In this document: positions 55,897 through 64,000 of the stretch, piece by piece | Layout: each line of letters begins with the position of its first letter | Numbering within the stretch: the stretch's first letter is position 1 | From: Thauera sedimentorum | GTDB lineage: Bacteria; Pseudomonadota; Gammaproteobacteria; Burkholderiales; Rhodocyclaceae | Assembly (NCBI RefSeq): GCF_014489115.1 | Contig: NZ_JACTAH010000001.1 | Span: 1,116,001-1,180,000 of the forward strand | Length of the DNA stretch: 64,000 nt | Reading direction: 5' to 3' | Translations under genes and position numbers: made by a program | The notes under the pieces: generated by a model | Told to the model about the DNA's origin: nothing | The model's database searches: none | What the model saw: the letters and a program-made list of their open reading frames with translations, nothing else

Positions 55897-58605
55897 TCAG
55901 GCCAGGATCTCCCTCAGCACGTAGGGCAGGATGCCGCCGTGGCGGTAGTAGTCCACCTCGATGGGCGTGTCGATGCGGCACAGCACCGGCACTTCGCGCC
56001 GGCTGCCGTCGGCGCCGTGGATCACCAGGGTAAGGTCCTGCTGCGGCTGCAGGTCGGCCGAGACGCCGAGCACGTCAAAGCTTTCCTCGCCGGTGAGGCC
56101 CAGCTTCTGCCAGCTGTCATCGTTCTTGAACTGCAGCGGCAGCACGCCCATGCCGACCAGGTTGGAGCGGTGGATGCGCTCGAAGCTCCTCGCCACCACC
56201 GCCTTCACGCCCAGCAGCGCGGTGCCCTTGGCCGCCCAGTCACGGCTGGAGCCGGTGCCGTATTCCTCGCCGGCAAAGACGATGGTCGGCACGCCGCGCT
56301 TCTGCCAGGCGCTGGCGGCCTCGAACACCGTGGTCTGCTTGCCGTCCAGCAAGGTGTGGCCGCCTTCCACCCGCGAGCCGTCCTCGCGCGGCGGGATCAT
56401 CAGGTTCTTCACCCGCACGTTGGCGAAGGTGCTGCGCACCATCACGTCGTGGTGGCCGCGCCGCGAGCCGTAGGAGTTGAAGTCCTTGCGCTCCACGCCC
56501 TGCGATTTCAGCCATTTGCCGGCGGGCGTGGCCTCGCCGAAGGAGCCCGCGGGGGAGATGTGGTCGGTGGTCACCGAGTCGCCGAGCAGCAGCAGGGTGC
56601 GCGCGCCGGTGATGTCGCCGATGCCGCCGGGCTTCATGCCGAAGCCGTCGAAGAAGGGCGGGCGGGCGATGTAGCTGGAGGCCGGCCAGTCGTAGACCTG
56701 GCCGGTCGGGGCCGGAATCGCGTTCCACAGGTCGTGGTCGCGGGTGAAGTCGGCGTACAGGCGGCGGAAGGTGGGCGGGTCCATGGCGTAGGGCATCACC
56801 GCGTTGATCTCCTCGGAGCTCGGCCAGATGTCGCGCAGGTAAACGTGGTGGCCGTCGCTGCCGGTGCCGAGCGGCTCATTCACCAGGTCGGCATTCGCGC
56901 GCCCGGCGATGGCGAAGGCCACCACCAACGGCGGCGAGGCGAGAAAGTTGGCGCGGATGTTCGGGTGAATGCGCGCCTCGAAGTTGCGGTTGCCGGAGAG
57001 CACCGCGGCGGCGATCACCTTGTTGTCGTTGATCGCCTCGTTCAGCTCCGGCGCCAGGTCGCCGGAGTTGCCGATGCAGGTGGTGCATCCATAGCCCGCC
57101 AGCGCAAAACCCAGCTTGGCCAAGGGTTCGAGCAGGCCGGCCTTCTCCAGGTAGTCGGTGACCACGCGCGATCCCGGCGCCAGCGAGGTCTTGATGTGCG
57201 GCGCCACCGCCAGGCCCTTGTCCACCGCCTTCTTCGCCAGCAGGCCGGCGGCGATCAGCACCGCCGGGTTGCTGGTGTTGGTGCAGGAGGTGATAGCCGC
57301 GATCAGCACGTCGCCGTGCCCCAGGCTGACGCCGGGCAGGCGGGTGGGGAAGCGCGTGCCGAGCGAGGCTTCCGGCACGCCGAAGCCGTCGTCCACCTCG
57401 GGCGTTTCCAGCAGGCGGTCGAAGGCGTCTTCCATGTCGGCCAGCGCAATGCGGTCCTGCGGGCGCTTCGGCCCGGCCAGCGAGGGCACGATGTCCGCCA
57501 GGTCCAGGCTAAGCACGCGGGTGTAGTCCACCTCGCCGGCACGCGGCACGCCGAACAGGCCCTGGGCGCGGAACCAGGCCTCGAACAGCTCGCATTCCTC
57601 CTCGCTGCGCCCGGTGCCGCGCATGTAGGCCACGGTCTTGTCGTCCACCGGGAAGAAGCCCATGGTCGCGCCGTATTCCGGGGCCATGTTGGCGATGGTG
57701 GCGCGGTCGGTCACCGACAGGCTGGCGGTGCCTTCGCCGAAGAACTCGACGAACTTGCCCACCACCTTCTCGCGGCGCAGCATCTCGGTAACGGTCAGCA
57801 CAAGGTCGGTGGCGGTCACGCCTTCGTTGAGACAGCCCTTCAGTTCAACGCCGATCACGTCCGGGGTGAGGAAATACACCGGCTGCCCCAGCATCGCCGC
57901 TTCCGCCTCGATGCCGCCCACGCCCCAGCCCACCACGCCCACGCCGTTGATCATGGTGGTGTGCGAATCGGTACCCACCAGGGTGTCGGGGAAGTAGAGC
58001 GTGCCGTCTGGCGTGTCCGCACTGCGCACGCCGCGGAACAGGTATTCCAGGTTCACCTGATGCACGATGCCGATGCCCGGCGGCACCACCTTGAAGGTGT
58101 CGAAGGCCTGCATGCCCCATTTCATGAACTGGTAGCGCTCGCGGTTGCGCTCGAACTCCAGTTCCATGTTCTGGCGCAGGGCCTGCGGGGTGCCGTAGTG
58201 GTCCACCTGCACCGAGTGGTCCACCACCAGGTCCACCGGCACCAGCGGCTCGATCTTCTTCGGGTCCTGGCCCATGTCGGCGGCCACGTTGCGCATCGCC
58301 GCAAGGTCGGCGAGCAGGGGTACGCCGGTGAAGTCCTGCAGCACCACGCGGGCGACCACGAAGGGAATCTCCTCGGTGCGCGGCGCGTCCGGCCGCCAGC
58401 CGGCCAGTTGGCGCACGTGCTCGGTGGTCACCTTGCGACCGTCGCAGTTGCGCAGCACCGCTTCCAGCACGATGCGGATGGACACCGGCAGGCGCGAAAC
58501 GCGGCCCAGGCCGGCGCGTTCCAGCGCGGCGAGCTCGTGCAGCAGGCCGCTGCGCCCAGAAGGGGTGGAGAAGGTCTTCAGCGTGTCGAAGGATTTGTCA
58601 GGCAT
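55897..58605 (-). CDS. acnA: Aconitate hydratase A
   Basis: Interconverts citrate and isocitrate with a 4Fe-4S cluster. The 902-residue length and order fit AcnA/IRP-type aconitase: [21 protein letters not shown] in parts, cluster cysteines in SCTNTSNP and CTTCIGNSG, and a C-terminal swivel domain with [11 protein letters not shown]. The start at 58605 has a GGGAGC site; the frame extends upstream but without AcnA similarity. It is divergent from acnB. AcnA is usually the stress-stable isozyme; whether it also acts on methylcitrate is unknown, as no prp genes are near. Confidence 0.95.
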   Translation of the reverse strand: MPDKSFDTLKTFSTPSGRSGLLHELAALERAGLGRVSRLPVSIRIVLEAVLRNCDGRKVTTEHVRQLAGWRPDAPRTEEIPFVVARVVLQDFTGVPLLADLAAMRNVAADMGQDPKKIEPLVPVDLVVDHSVQVDHYGTPQALRQNMELEFERNRERYQFMKWGMQAFDTFKVVPPGIGIVHQVNLEYLFRGVRSADTPDGTLYFPDTLVGTDSHTTMINGVGVVGWGVGGIEAEAAMLGQPVYFLTPDVIGVELKGCLNEGVTATDLVLTVTEMLRREKVVGKFVEFFGEGTASLSVTDRATIANMAPEYGATMGFFPVDDKTVAYMRGTGRSEEECELFEAWFRAQGLFGVPRAGEVDYTRVLSLDLADIVPSLAGPKRPQDRIALADMEDAFDRLLETPEVDDGFGVPEASLGTRFPTRLPGVSLGHGDVLIAAITSCTNTSNPAVLIAAGLLAKKAVDKGLAVAPHIKTSLAPGSRVVTDYLEKAGLLEPLAKLGFALAGYGCTTCIGNSGDLAPELNEAINDNKVIAAAVLSGNRNFEARIHPNIRANFLASPPLVVAFAIAGRANADLVNEPLGTGSDGHHVYLRDIWPSSEEINAVMPYAMDPPTFRRLYADFTRDHDLWNAIPAPTGQVYDWPASSYIARPPFFDGFGMKPGGIGDITGARTLLLLGDSVTTDHISPAGSFGEATPAGKWLKSQGVERKDFNSYGSRRGHHDVMVRSTFANVRVKNLMIPPREDGSRVEGGHTLLDGKQTTVFEAASAWQKRGVPTIVFAGEEYGTGSSRDWAAKGTALLGVKAVVARSFERIHRSNLVGMGVLPLQFKNDDSWQKLGLTGEESFDVLGVSADLQPQQDLTLVIHGADGSRREVPVLCRIDTPIEVDYYRHGGILPYVLREILA

Positions 58606-58839
58606 GGCTTGCTCCCGGGCAAGAGTGGATTGTTCGGGATGACGTGTGAAATCGGACCGCGCGCGGCCGCGGGGTGTTCCCCGCCGCATCGGGTCTGTCC
58701 CTTTGTCTTGTAGTGCAGGCGGACGCATTTCGCGATGTCCGTTTTCCCTGCGCCGGGGGTGCAAGGGGCTGATGCGCGGCGGGGCGGCGGCGGGTAGAAT
58801 TCGGCCTGACCCGCGTTTCGATGTTGCGTTGCACCGCAA

Positions 58840-58853
58840 GTCTTATAAAAGAC
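58840..58853. promoter_or_regulatory. Palindromic operator candidate between acnA and acnB
   Basis: GTCTTATAAAAGAC, with GTCTT/AAGAC arms around ATAA, lies just before the acnB -10 box. Its position would let a bound protein block acnB transcription. The TTATA-rich dyad resembles GntR-family operators. The regulator is not in the window. Confidence 0.55.
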
Positions 58854-58854
58854 A

Positions 58855-58860
58855 TATAAT
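58855..58860 (+). promoter_or_regulatory. acnB -10 box
   Basis: A perfect TATAAT 70 bp before the acnB start. The -35 region is poor: TTGCAC at 58829-58834 is 20 bases away. The rest of the 324-bp acnA-acnB gap (58606-58929) shows nothing else recognisable. Confidence 0.6.
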
Positions 58861-58929
58861 CTGCGCGAGCCGTCTCCGGGCGATCCCCGGACCATCCCGT
58901 CACCGTCACGAATAAGGAAGGAAGTCGCC

Positions 58930-61527
58930 GTGCTTGAAGCCTACCGTGCCCATGCCGCCGAGCGTGCCGCCCTCGGCATCCCCGCCCTGCCGCTGAACAA
59001 GCAGCAGACCACCGAACTGGTCGAACTGCTCAAGAACCCGCCTGCCGGCGAAGAAGCCTTCCTGGTCGAACTGCTCACCCACCGCGTGCCTGCCGGCGTG
59101 GACGACGCCGCCAAGGTCAAGGCCGAGTTCCTGGCCCGCGTCGCCAAGGGCGAAGAAGCCTGTGCCCTGGTCTCCCGCGCCAAGGCCACCGAACTGCTCG
59201 GCACCATGCTGGGCGGCTTCAACATCAAGCCGATGATCGACCTGCTGGGCGACGCCGAAGTGGGCGCCATCGCCGCCGAGGGCCTGAAGAAGACCCTGCT
59301 GATGTTCGACTACTTCCACGACGTCAAGGAACTGGCCGCTGCCGGCAACGCCAACGCCAAGGCCGTGATGCAGTCCTGGGCCGACGCCGAGTGGTTCACC
59401 AGCCGCCCGGAAGTGCCGGCTTCGCAGAAGCTCACCGTGTTCAAGGTCACCGGCGAAACCAACACCGACGACCTCTCCCCCGCGCCGGACGCCTGGTCCC
59501 GCCCGGACATCCCGCTGCACGCGCTGGCCATGCTCAAGAACCCGCGTCCGGGCATCACCCCGGAAGAGCCGGGCGTGCGTGGTCCGGTGAAGTTCCTGGA
59601 AGAGCTGCGCGCCAAGGGCAACCTGGTGGCCTACGTCGGTGACGTGGTCGGCACCGGTTCCTCTCGTAAGTCCGCCACCAACTCGGTGCTGTGGTTCACC
59701 GGCGAAGACATCCCCTTCGTGCCGAACAAGCGCTTCGGCGGCGTGTGCCTGGGCTCCAAGATCGCCCCGATCTTCTTCAACACCATGGAAGACGCCGGCG
59801 CGCTGCCGATCGAGATCGACGCCGGCCAGATGGACATGGGCGACGAGATCGAACTCAAGGTCGACGCCGCCTCCGGCAAGGTCACCGCGCTGAAGAACGG
59901 CGCCGTGATCGCCGAATCGCAGCTCAAGACCCTGGTGATCCTCGACGAAGTGCGCGCCGGTGGCCGCATCCCGCTGATCATCGGCCGCGGTCTCACCGCC
60001 AAGGCGCGTGAAGCGCTGGGCCTGCCGCCCTCCACGCTGTTCCGCCTGCCGCAGAACCCGGCCGACTCCGGCAAGGGCTTCTCGCTGGCGCAGAAGATGG
60101 TCGGCCGCGCCTGCGGTCTGCCGGAAGGCCAGGGCATCCGTCCGGGCACCTACTGCGAACCCAAGATGACCACCGTGGGTTCCCAGGACACCACCGGCCC
60201 GATGACCCGTGACGAACTGAAGGACCTCGCCTGCCTCGGCTTCTCCGCCGACCTGGTGATGCAGTCCTTCTGCCACACCGCGGCTTACCCCAAGCTGGTC
60301 GACGTGCGCATGCACCGCGAGCTGCCGTCCTTCATCTCCACCCGCGGCGGCGTGGCCCTGCGTCCGGGCGACGGCGTGATCCACTCCTGGCTCAACCGCC
60401 TGCTGCTGCCCGACACCGTGGGCACCGGCGGCGACAGCCACACCCGCTTCCCGATCGGCATCTCCTTCCCGGCCGGCTCCGGCCTGGTGGCCTTTGCCGC
60501 CGCCACCGGCGTGATGCCGCTGGACATGCCGGAATCCGTGCTGGTGCGCTTCAAGGGCACCATGCAGCCGGGCGTCACCCTGCGTGACCTGGTCAATGCC
60601 ATCCCGCTGTACGCCATCCGCCAGGGCCTGCTGACCGTCGAGAAGAAGGGCAAGAAGAACATCTTCTCCGGCCGCATCCTGGAAATCGAAGGTCTGCCGG
60701 ACCTCAAGGTCGAACAGGCCTTCGAGCTGACCGACGCCTCCGCCGAGCGCTCCGCCGCCGGTTGCACGGTCCACCTCAACAAGGAACCGATCGTCGAGTA
60801 CATGAACTCGAACATCACCCTGATGAAGTGGATGATCGCCAACGGCTATCAGGACGCCCGCACGCTGAAGCGCCGCATCAAGGCCATGGAAGAGTGGATC
60901 GCCAACGGCGAACTGCTCAAGGGCGATGCCGATGCCGAATACGCCGCCGTGATCGAGATCGATCTGGCCGACATCAAGGAGCCCATCGTCGCCTGCCCGA
61001 ACGACCCGGACGACGTCAAGCTGCTGTCCGAAGTCGCCGGCGACAAGATCGACGAAGTGTTCATCGGCTCGTGCATGACCAACATCGGCCACTTCCGCGC
61101 CGCCGGCAAGGTGCTGGACGGCAAGTCCGACATCCCGACCCGCCTGTGGATCGCCCCGCCCACCAAGATGGACGCGATGATCCTCAACGAGGAAGGCTAC
61201 TACGGCGTGCTCGGCAAGTCCGGCGCCCGCATGGAAATGCCGGGCTGCTCGCTGTGCATGGGCAACCAGGCGCAGATCCGCAAGGGCTCGACCGCGATGT
61301 CCACTTCGACGCGCAACTTCCCGAACCGCCTGGGCATCGACACCCGCGTGTACCTTGGTTCGGCCGAACTGGCCGCCGTGTGCGCGCTGATGGGCAAGAT
61401 CCCGAGCGTGCAGGAGTACATGGCGCAGGTCGAGGTGGTGAACAAGAAGGCCGCCGACATCTACCGCTACATGAACTTCGACCAGATCGAAGAGTTCAAG
61501 AGCGTTGCCGACACGGTTGAAGTGTGA
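58930..61527 (+). CDS. acnB: Aconitate hydratase B
   Basis: The 865-residue bifunctional aconitase/2-methylisocitrate dehydratase. It has an N-terminal HEAT-like domain (about 1-160, [12 protein letters not shown]), the swivel domain ([22 protein letters not shown] in parts), then the catalytic domains with cluster cysteines in [11 protein letters not shown] and GCSLCMGNQ. It starts at GTG 58930 after a GGAAGGAAG site. It is the main TCA-cycle aconitase in most proteobacteria. Very even, highly biased codon use suggests high expression. Confidence 0.97.
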   Translation: MLEAYRAHAAERAALGIPALPLNKQQTTELVELLKNPPAGEEAFLVELLTHRVPAGVDDAAKVKAEFLARVAKGEEACALVSRAKATELLGTMLGGFNIKPMIDLLGDAEVGAIAAEGLKKTLLMFDYFHDVKELAAAGNANAKAVMQSWADAEWFTSRPEVPASQKLTVFKVTGETNTDDLSPAPDAWSRPDIPLHALAMLKNPRPGITPEEPGVRGPVKFLEELRAKGNLVAYVGDVVGTGSSRKSATNSVLWFTGEDIPFVPNKRFGGVCLGSKIAPIFFNTMEDAGALPIEIDAGQMDMGDEIELKVDAASGKVTALKNGAVIAESQLKTLVILDEVRAGGRIPLIIGRGLTAKAREALGLPPSTLFRLPQNPADSGKGFSLAQKMVGRACGLPEGQGIRPGTYCEPKMTTVGSQDTTGPMTRDELKDLACLGFSADLVMQSFCHTAAYPKLVDVRMHRELPSFISTRGGVALRPGDGVIHSWLNRLLLPDTVGTGGDSHTRFPIGISFPAGSGLVAFAAATGVMPLDMPESVLVRFKGTMQPGVTLRDLVNAIPLYAIRQGLLTVEKKGKKNIFSGRILEIEGLPDLKVEQAFELTDASAERSAAGCTVHLNKEPIVEYMNSNITLMKWMIANGYQDARTLKRRIKAMEEWIANGELLKGDADAEYAAVIEIDLADIKEPIVACPNDPDDVKLLSEVAGDKIDEVFIGSCMTNIGHFRAAGKVLDGKSDIPTRLWIAPPTKMDAMILNEEGYYGVLGKSGARMEMPGCSLCMGNQAQIRKGSTAMSTSTRNFPNRLGIDTRVYLGSAELAAVCALMGKIPSVQEYMAQVEVVNKKAADIYRYMNFDQIEEFKSVADTVEV

Positions 61528-61582
61528 GGTAGGGAGCCGGAGCGGGGCGCCCACGTAGCGCCACCGCCCACCCGGTAGTGAA

Positions 61583-61621
61583 AACGCCCCTGTCCGGGAA
61601 GCCGGCGGGGGCGTTGTTTTT
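61583..61621 (+). terminator. Terminator of acnB
   Basis: The stem AACGCCCC (61583-61590) pairs with GGGGCGTT (61608-61615), with further pairing inside, followed by GTTTTT. It marks the end of the typical chromosomal sequence here. Confidence 0.88.
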
Positions 61622-61797
61622 GGGGTGGCGGGTGATCGGCCGTAGCTGACGGTCAGCTGTCGCCGAATGAGCGACCGGAAAGCTCTTTAGACCTGACGCC
61701 AAGCTCTGAGTCTTACCGGAAACGTCTGTAGCATCGGCGCTGGGATGGGTCTTGCCCCAGGTGTATGATTTGTTCATGTGGTTCTCTCGCGCCCGTC

Positions 61798-63549
61798 ATG
61801 ATCCTGAAGAAAGTCATCCTTAAGAAGTTCAAGAGAGTCGACACGGTCGAGCTCGACCTCTCGGCTTCCCCCATAAGCGTCCTTATCGGCCCGAACAACT
61901 GTGGCAAGAGCAGCGTCCTCCAGGGAATTCATTTCTCGGTCACAGCAGCGATCGCGTCCCGAGAAGCGGATCGCAGCACGTACGCTCAGGACGCACTCCT
62001 ATACTGCCCCGCGCGAGATTTCAAGCAGCTTCGGCACGGCGACGGGTACGCGAACCAGTCTAACTTTGGGCACCTTCAGGTGTTTGCTGATTTTCCGGAC
62101 GACGAGGGCGAGGAGAACTACTCCATCCGTATCTATCGGGGCAGAAATGAGGGAAACGTCGGCTGCCAGCGATCAGGAAGCGCGAAGATCAATGCCCACG
62201 TGGCGAACTCAGATAACCTGTTCAGCGTATACGTGCCCGGGTTGGCCGGCATCCCGCAGACTGAGCAGTTCCGGTCAGAGAGCGTAATCCGGCGTGGCGT
62301 CGCGAGTGGCGACGCCAACCTCCACCTCAGGAACGTTCTTTACATCCTCAGCCGTCGCGACCGGGGCAATATGCTCGAAACGCTGAAGAAGCGTATGCGC
62401 GCCCTCTTCCCCCAGTTCCATCTCTGGGTCGATTTCAACCCAGCGAAGGACGTTTATATTGGCGTCGAAATATCCACAACGGGGCAATACGGGCGGAGAT
62501 GCCCGCTTGAACTGGTGGGGACCGGCGTGCTGCAGGCTCTTCAGATTTTCTCCTACGTGACCCTTTTTTCCCCGAAGCTCCTCCTACTGGACGAACCGGA
62601 CTCCCACCTTCATCCCGACAACCAGGTTTTACTCGCTGAAGCGCTCCGTTACATAACGTCGGAATCCGGCACCAAGGTCGTCATCTCGACCCACAGCCGG
62701 CACTTGGTCGAAGCCATGTACGGTGAGGCGAATTTCGTTTGGCTGAAGAATGGCTCCGTCTTCAAGCAGGGCGTTGAACTTGAGCGCTTGCCCCTGCTCC
62801 TCGATATCGGGGCGCTTGACTCCTTCGACAAGCTGATGGCGGGCACAATCAGCTTCGTCTTCCTTACCGAGGACACCGACAAACGGATGCTCCAGGCTTT
62901 GGTCGCACGCTCCGGGTTCCCGATGTCCAAATGCCTCATCTATAGCTATAAGACCTCCACCAACCTCGAATCCGCGAAGATCCTAGCTGCCTTCATCCTG
63001 AAAAGCGCGCCGAAAACGACGGTGGTGATCCACCGCGACCGGGACTTCATGACGGACGAGGAGGTAGGTACCGTGTCCGCCAAAATTTCCGACGTCGGCG
63101 CGGTTCCTTTCATCACGGAACACAGCGATGTCGAAGGGTACTTCATTGTTCCCGGGCACATTGCCGAACTTACCGGCAAGGATCCTTCCGAAGTAGCCGA
63201 GTGGCTCAACAGTATCGCTAGGGAAGAGCACGTCGCGATCCAGCACGACTTCACAAGAAAGCGGGACGAGTTGAAACAGCTCCTCTACAAGGGCGCAGCC
63301 AAATTTCCGGATACCATTGCTCTACTCGGGAAGGAAATCCCCCTTCCGCCCGAAAAGAGAGTCGGAAAAGCAATGCTAAGGAGAGTCAGAAGCCAGATTA
63401 AGGATTTCGCTGGAACGGTTCCCGATTTCCTGAAGCCTACTGTTCATATCTGGTCGCCGGGGTTAAAACTGATCCTCGAATCCATAACAGACGCTCCAGT
63501 CTATTCTCCCGTATCCAGAGGCCGGCCGATACGGGTCTCAAAGCTCTAA
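61798..63549 (+). CDS. OLD-family AAA ATPase/TOPRIM nuclease
   Basis: A 583-residue protein of the overcoming-lysogenisation-defect type. The AAA domain has Walker A GPNNCGKSS near residue 31, a signature region LELVGTGVLQAL, Walker B LLLLDEPDSHLHP near 263, and ISTHSRH. A TOPRIM-like domain follows with the acidic cluster FLTEDTDKRM and DRDFMTDEE. Such proteins act as ATP-regulated nucleases in phage defence. Codon use and base composition are less GC-rich than in the rest of the window, which suggests transfer. No GajB-like helicase follows within the window. The C-terminus may be altered (see findings). Confidence 0.88.
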   Translation: MILKKVILKKFKRVDTVELDLSASPISVLIGPNNCGKSSVLQGIHFSVTAAIASREADRSTYAQDALLYCPARDFKQLRHGDGYANQSNFGHLQVFADFPDDEGEENYSIRIYRGRNEGNVGCQRSGSAKINAHVANSDNLFSVYVPGLAGIPQTEQFRSESVIRRGVASGDANLHLRNVLYILSRRDRGNMLETLKKRMRALFPQFHLWVDFNPAKDVYIGVEISTTGQYGRRCPLELVGTGVLQALQIFSYVTLFSPKLLLLDEPDSHLHPDNQVLLAEALRYITSESGTKVVISTHSRHLVEAMYGEANFVWLKNGSVFKQGVELERLPLLLDIGALDSFDKLMAGTISFVFLTEDTDKRMLQALVARSGFPMSKCLIYSYKTSTNLESAKILAAFILKSAPKTTVVIHRDRDFMTDEEVGTVSAKISDVGAVPFITEHSDVEGYFIVPGHIAELTGKDPSEVAEWLNSIAREEHVAIQHDFTRKRDELKQLLYKGAAKFPDTIALLGKEIPLPPEKRVGKAMLRRVRSQIKDFAGTVPDFLKPTVHIWSPGLKLILESITDAPVYSPVSRGRPIRVSKL

Positions 63550-63551
63550 TA

Positions 63552-63800
63552 TACGCGGACTTACCAACGCGAGCAGAGTTTGTCGGTAGGTTTAGGCGGT
63601 ATCTCCGCCACGTCTTCTTGGACAGTTGGACGTCTGCTGAGGCCGAGGTACTGCCGTTTGCGGTCAGCATGAGACAGGTGCTCGGCCGAAGCGGTCTGCC
63701 AGGGAAGAGTCGAACAATGTCCGGTTTACACAAAACTGCGGACACGCCCGGGCTTGATGTAGCGGCCAACCCATACGGATTCGACAGCGAAAATGCTTAA
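63552..63800 (+). other. Unassigned open stretch after the OLD nuclease
   Basis: The frame open from 63402 to 63800 encodes a basic, hydrophobic-patterned segment (ALIYADLPTRAEFVGRFRRY, then VFLDSW). It has no good start codon with a ribosome site and no family match that I recognise. It could be a frame-shifted extension of the nuclease, a degraded gene, or chance. The 312-bp stretch 63550-63861 holds nothing else I can support. Confidence 0.25.
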
Positions 63801-63861
63801 CGACTCGACAAGTCTCCTGCATGACCACGTTGACTGGCATAGATCGTCGTACGACGATTGA

Positions 63862-64000
63862 TCACCATTTGCCGACGAGTTCCAGTTTTTCCAGCTTCAT
63901 CACTCTCTGTGTTCCGTCGCTACTTGCCAGGCCAAGCTCAGAAAGAATTGCCTTTGGGGTCGGCTTGAACCACTGTCGGCAGACATCTGCCAGGTCACCA
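63862..64000 (-). CDS. Unknown protein, 3' end only
   Basis: On the minus strand an open frame enters from the window edge and ends at the TGA at 63862-63864. It encodes GDLADVCRQWFKPTPKAILS followed by a stretch ending MKLEKLELVGKW. The composition is protein-like, with a balanced mix of charged and hydrophobic residues and little codon-3 GC excess, like the nuclease gene. The family cannot be told from 45 residues. The start lies beyond 64000. Confidence 0.5.
   Translation of the reverse strand, partial: GDLADVCRQWFKPTPKAILSELGLASSDGTQRVMKLEKLELVGKW

Noticed and set aside
55894..58713. Long + strand open frame opposite acnA
   Set aside because: Mirror frame of a well-supported aconitase; composition is His/Gly/Arg-rich without motifs.
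58906..61554. Long minus-strand open frame opposite acnB
   Set aside because: Antisense shadow of the aconitase B gene.
61798..64000. Gabija system (GajA plus GajB)
   Set aside because: The nuclease is OLD-like, but no UvrD-like helicase gene follows inside the window; the call would need sequence beyond the edge.

Overview
The window is GC-rich, gene-dense chromosomal DNA of a motile betaproteobacterium, most likely Rhodocyclales/Zoogloeaceae (Thauera/Azoarcus-like). This is inferred from FlhDC paired with CheZ, BktB-type thiolase, DUF3579, DUF2788 and CobD/CbiB-like proteins, and both AcnA and AcnB. No rRNA, tRNA, IS element, prophage or CRISPR array was seen.

Layout. 1-1586: 3' part of a REC-GGDEF-EAL regulator. 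1847-21832: a continuous motility and chemotaxis block on the + strand: flhDC, motAB, cheY, cheA, cheW, two MCPs, cheR, cheB, a third MCP, two cheV genes, a second cheY, cheZ and a second cheA. Four sigma-28-like promoters (TMAA-N15/16-GYCGWTAV-type) precede motA, the first cheY, the third MCP and the first cheV, so FlhDC probably sits above FliA-driven transcription of the block. The two neighbouring MCPs share a nearly identical signalling module of about 1 kb.

21967-31000: housekeeping genes (transaldolase, TruC, S20, arginine genes argD-argF-argG, DUF2788, ppnP, yajQ). 29904-32068: a 2Fe-2S flavin reductase and a ferritin-like diiron protein, preceded by an FNR-type box and a TetR-type palindrome. 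32323-44047: CobD/CbiB-like protein, thiolase, an ATP-grasp/alpha-E pair, rsgA, cytochrome c, M48 protease, orn, pgi, a GT39-like membrane glycosyltransferase and rpmE. 44308-54553: a periplasmic binding protein, a dusC/TrmB-like/UPF0149/YkgJ operon, a second YkgJ protein, an Ap4A phosphorylase-like protein, a small S4 protein, a K+ channel, a glutaredoxin-DsbD-like fusion and YchJ. 54643-61527: DUF502, acnA and acnB, the last two divergent around a palindromic operator candidate.

REP-like palindromes (core GAGCGGCCTTGGCCGCGAT) recur at 3' ends of genes. Two are carried in a 305-bp-offset tandem duplication between the S4 and channel genes, and three in a 178-bp tandem array between DUF502 and acnA. 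From 61622 onward, past the acnB terminator, composition changes. An OLD-family AAA/TOPRIM nuclease stands there, followed by an unassigned stretch and the 3' end of a minus-strand gene cut by the window edge. This looks like the start of an acquired, possibly defence-related region.
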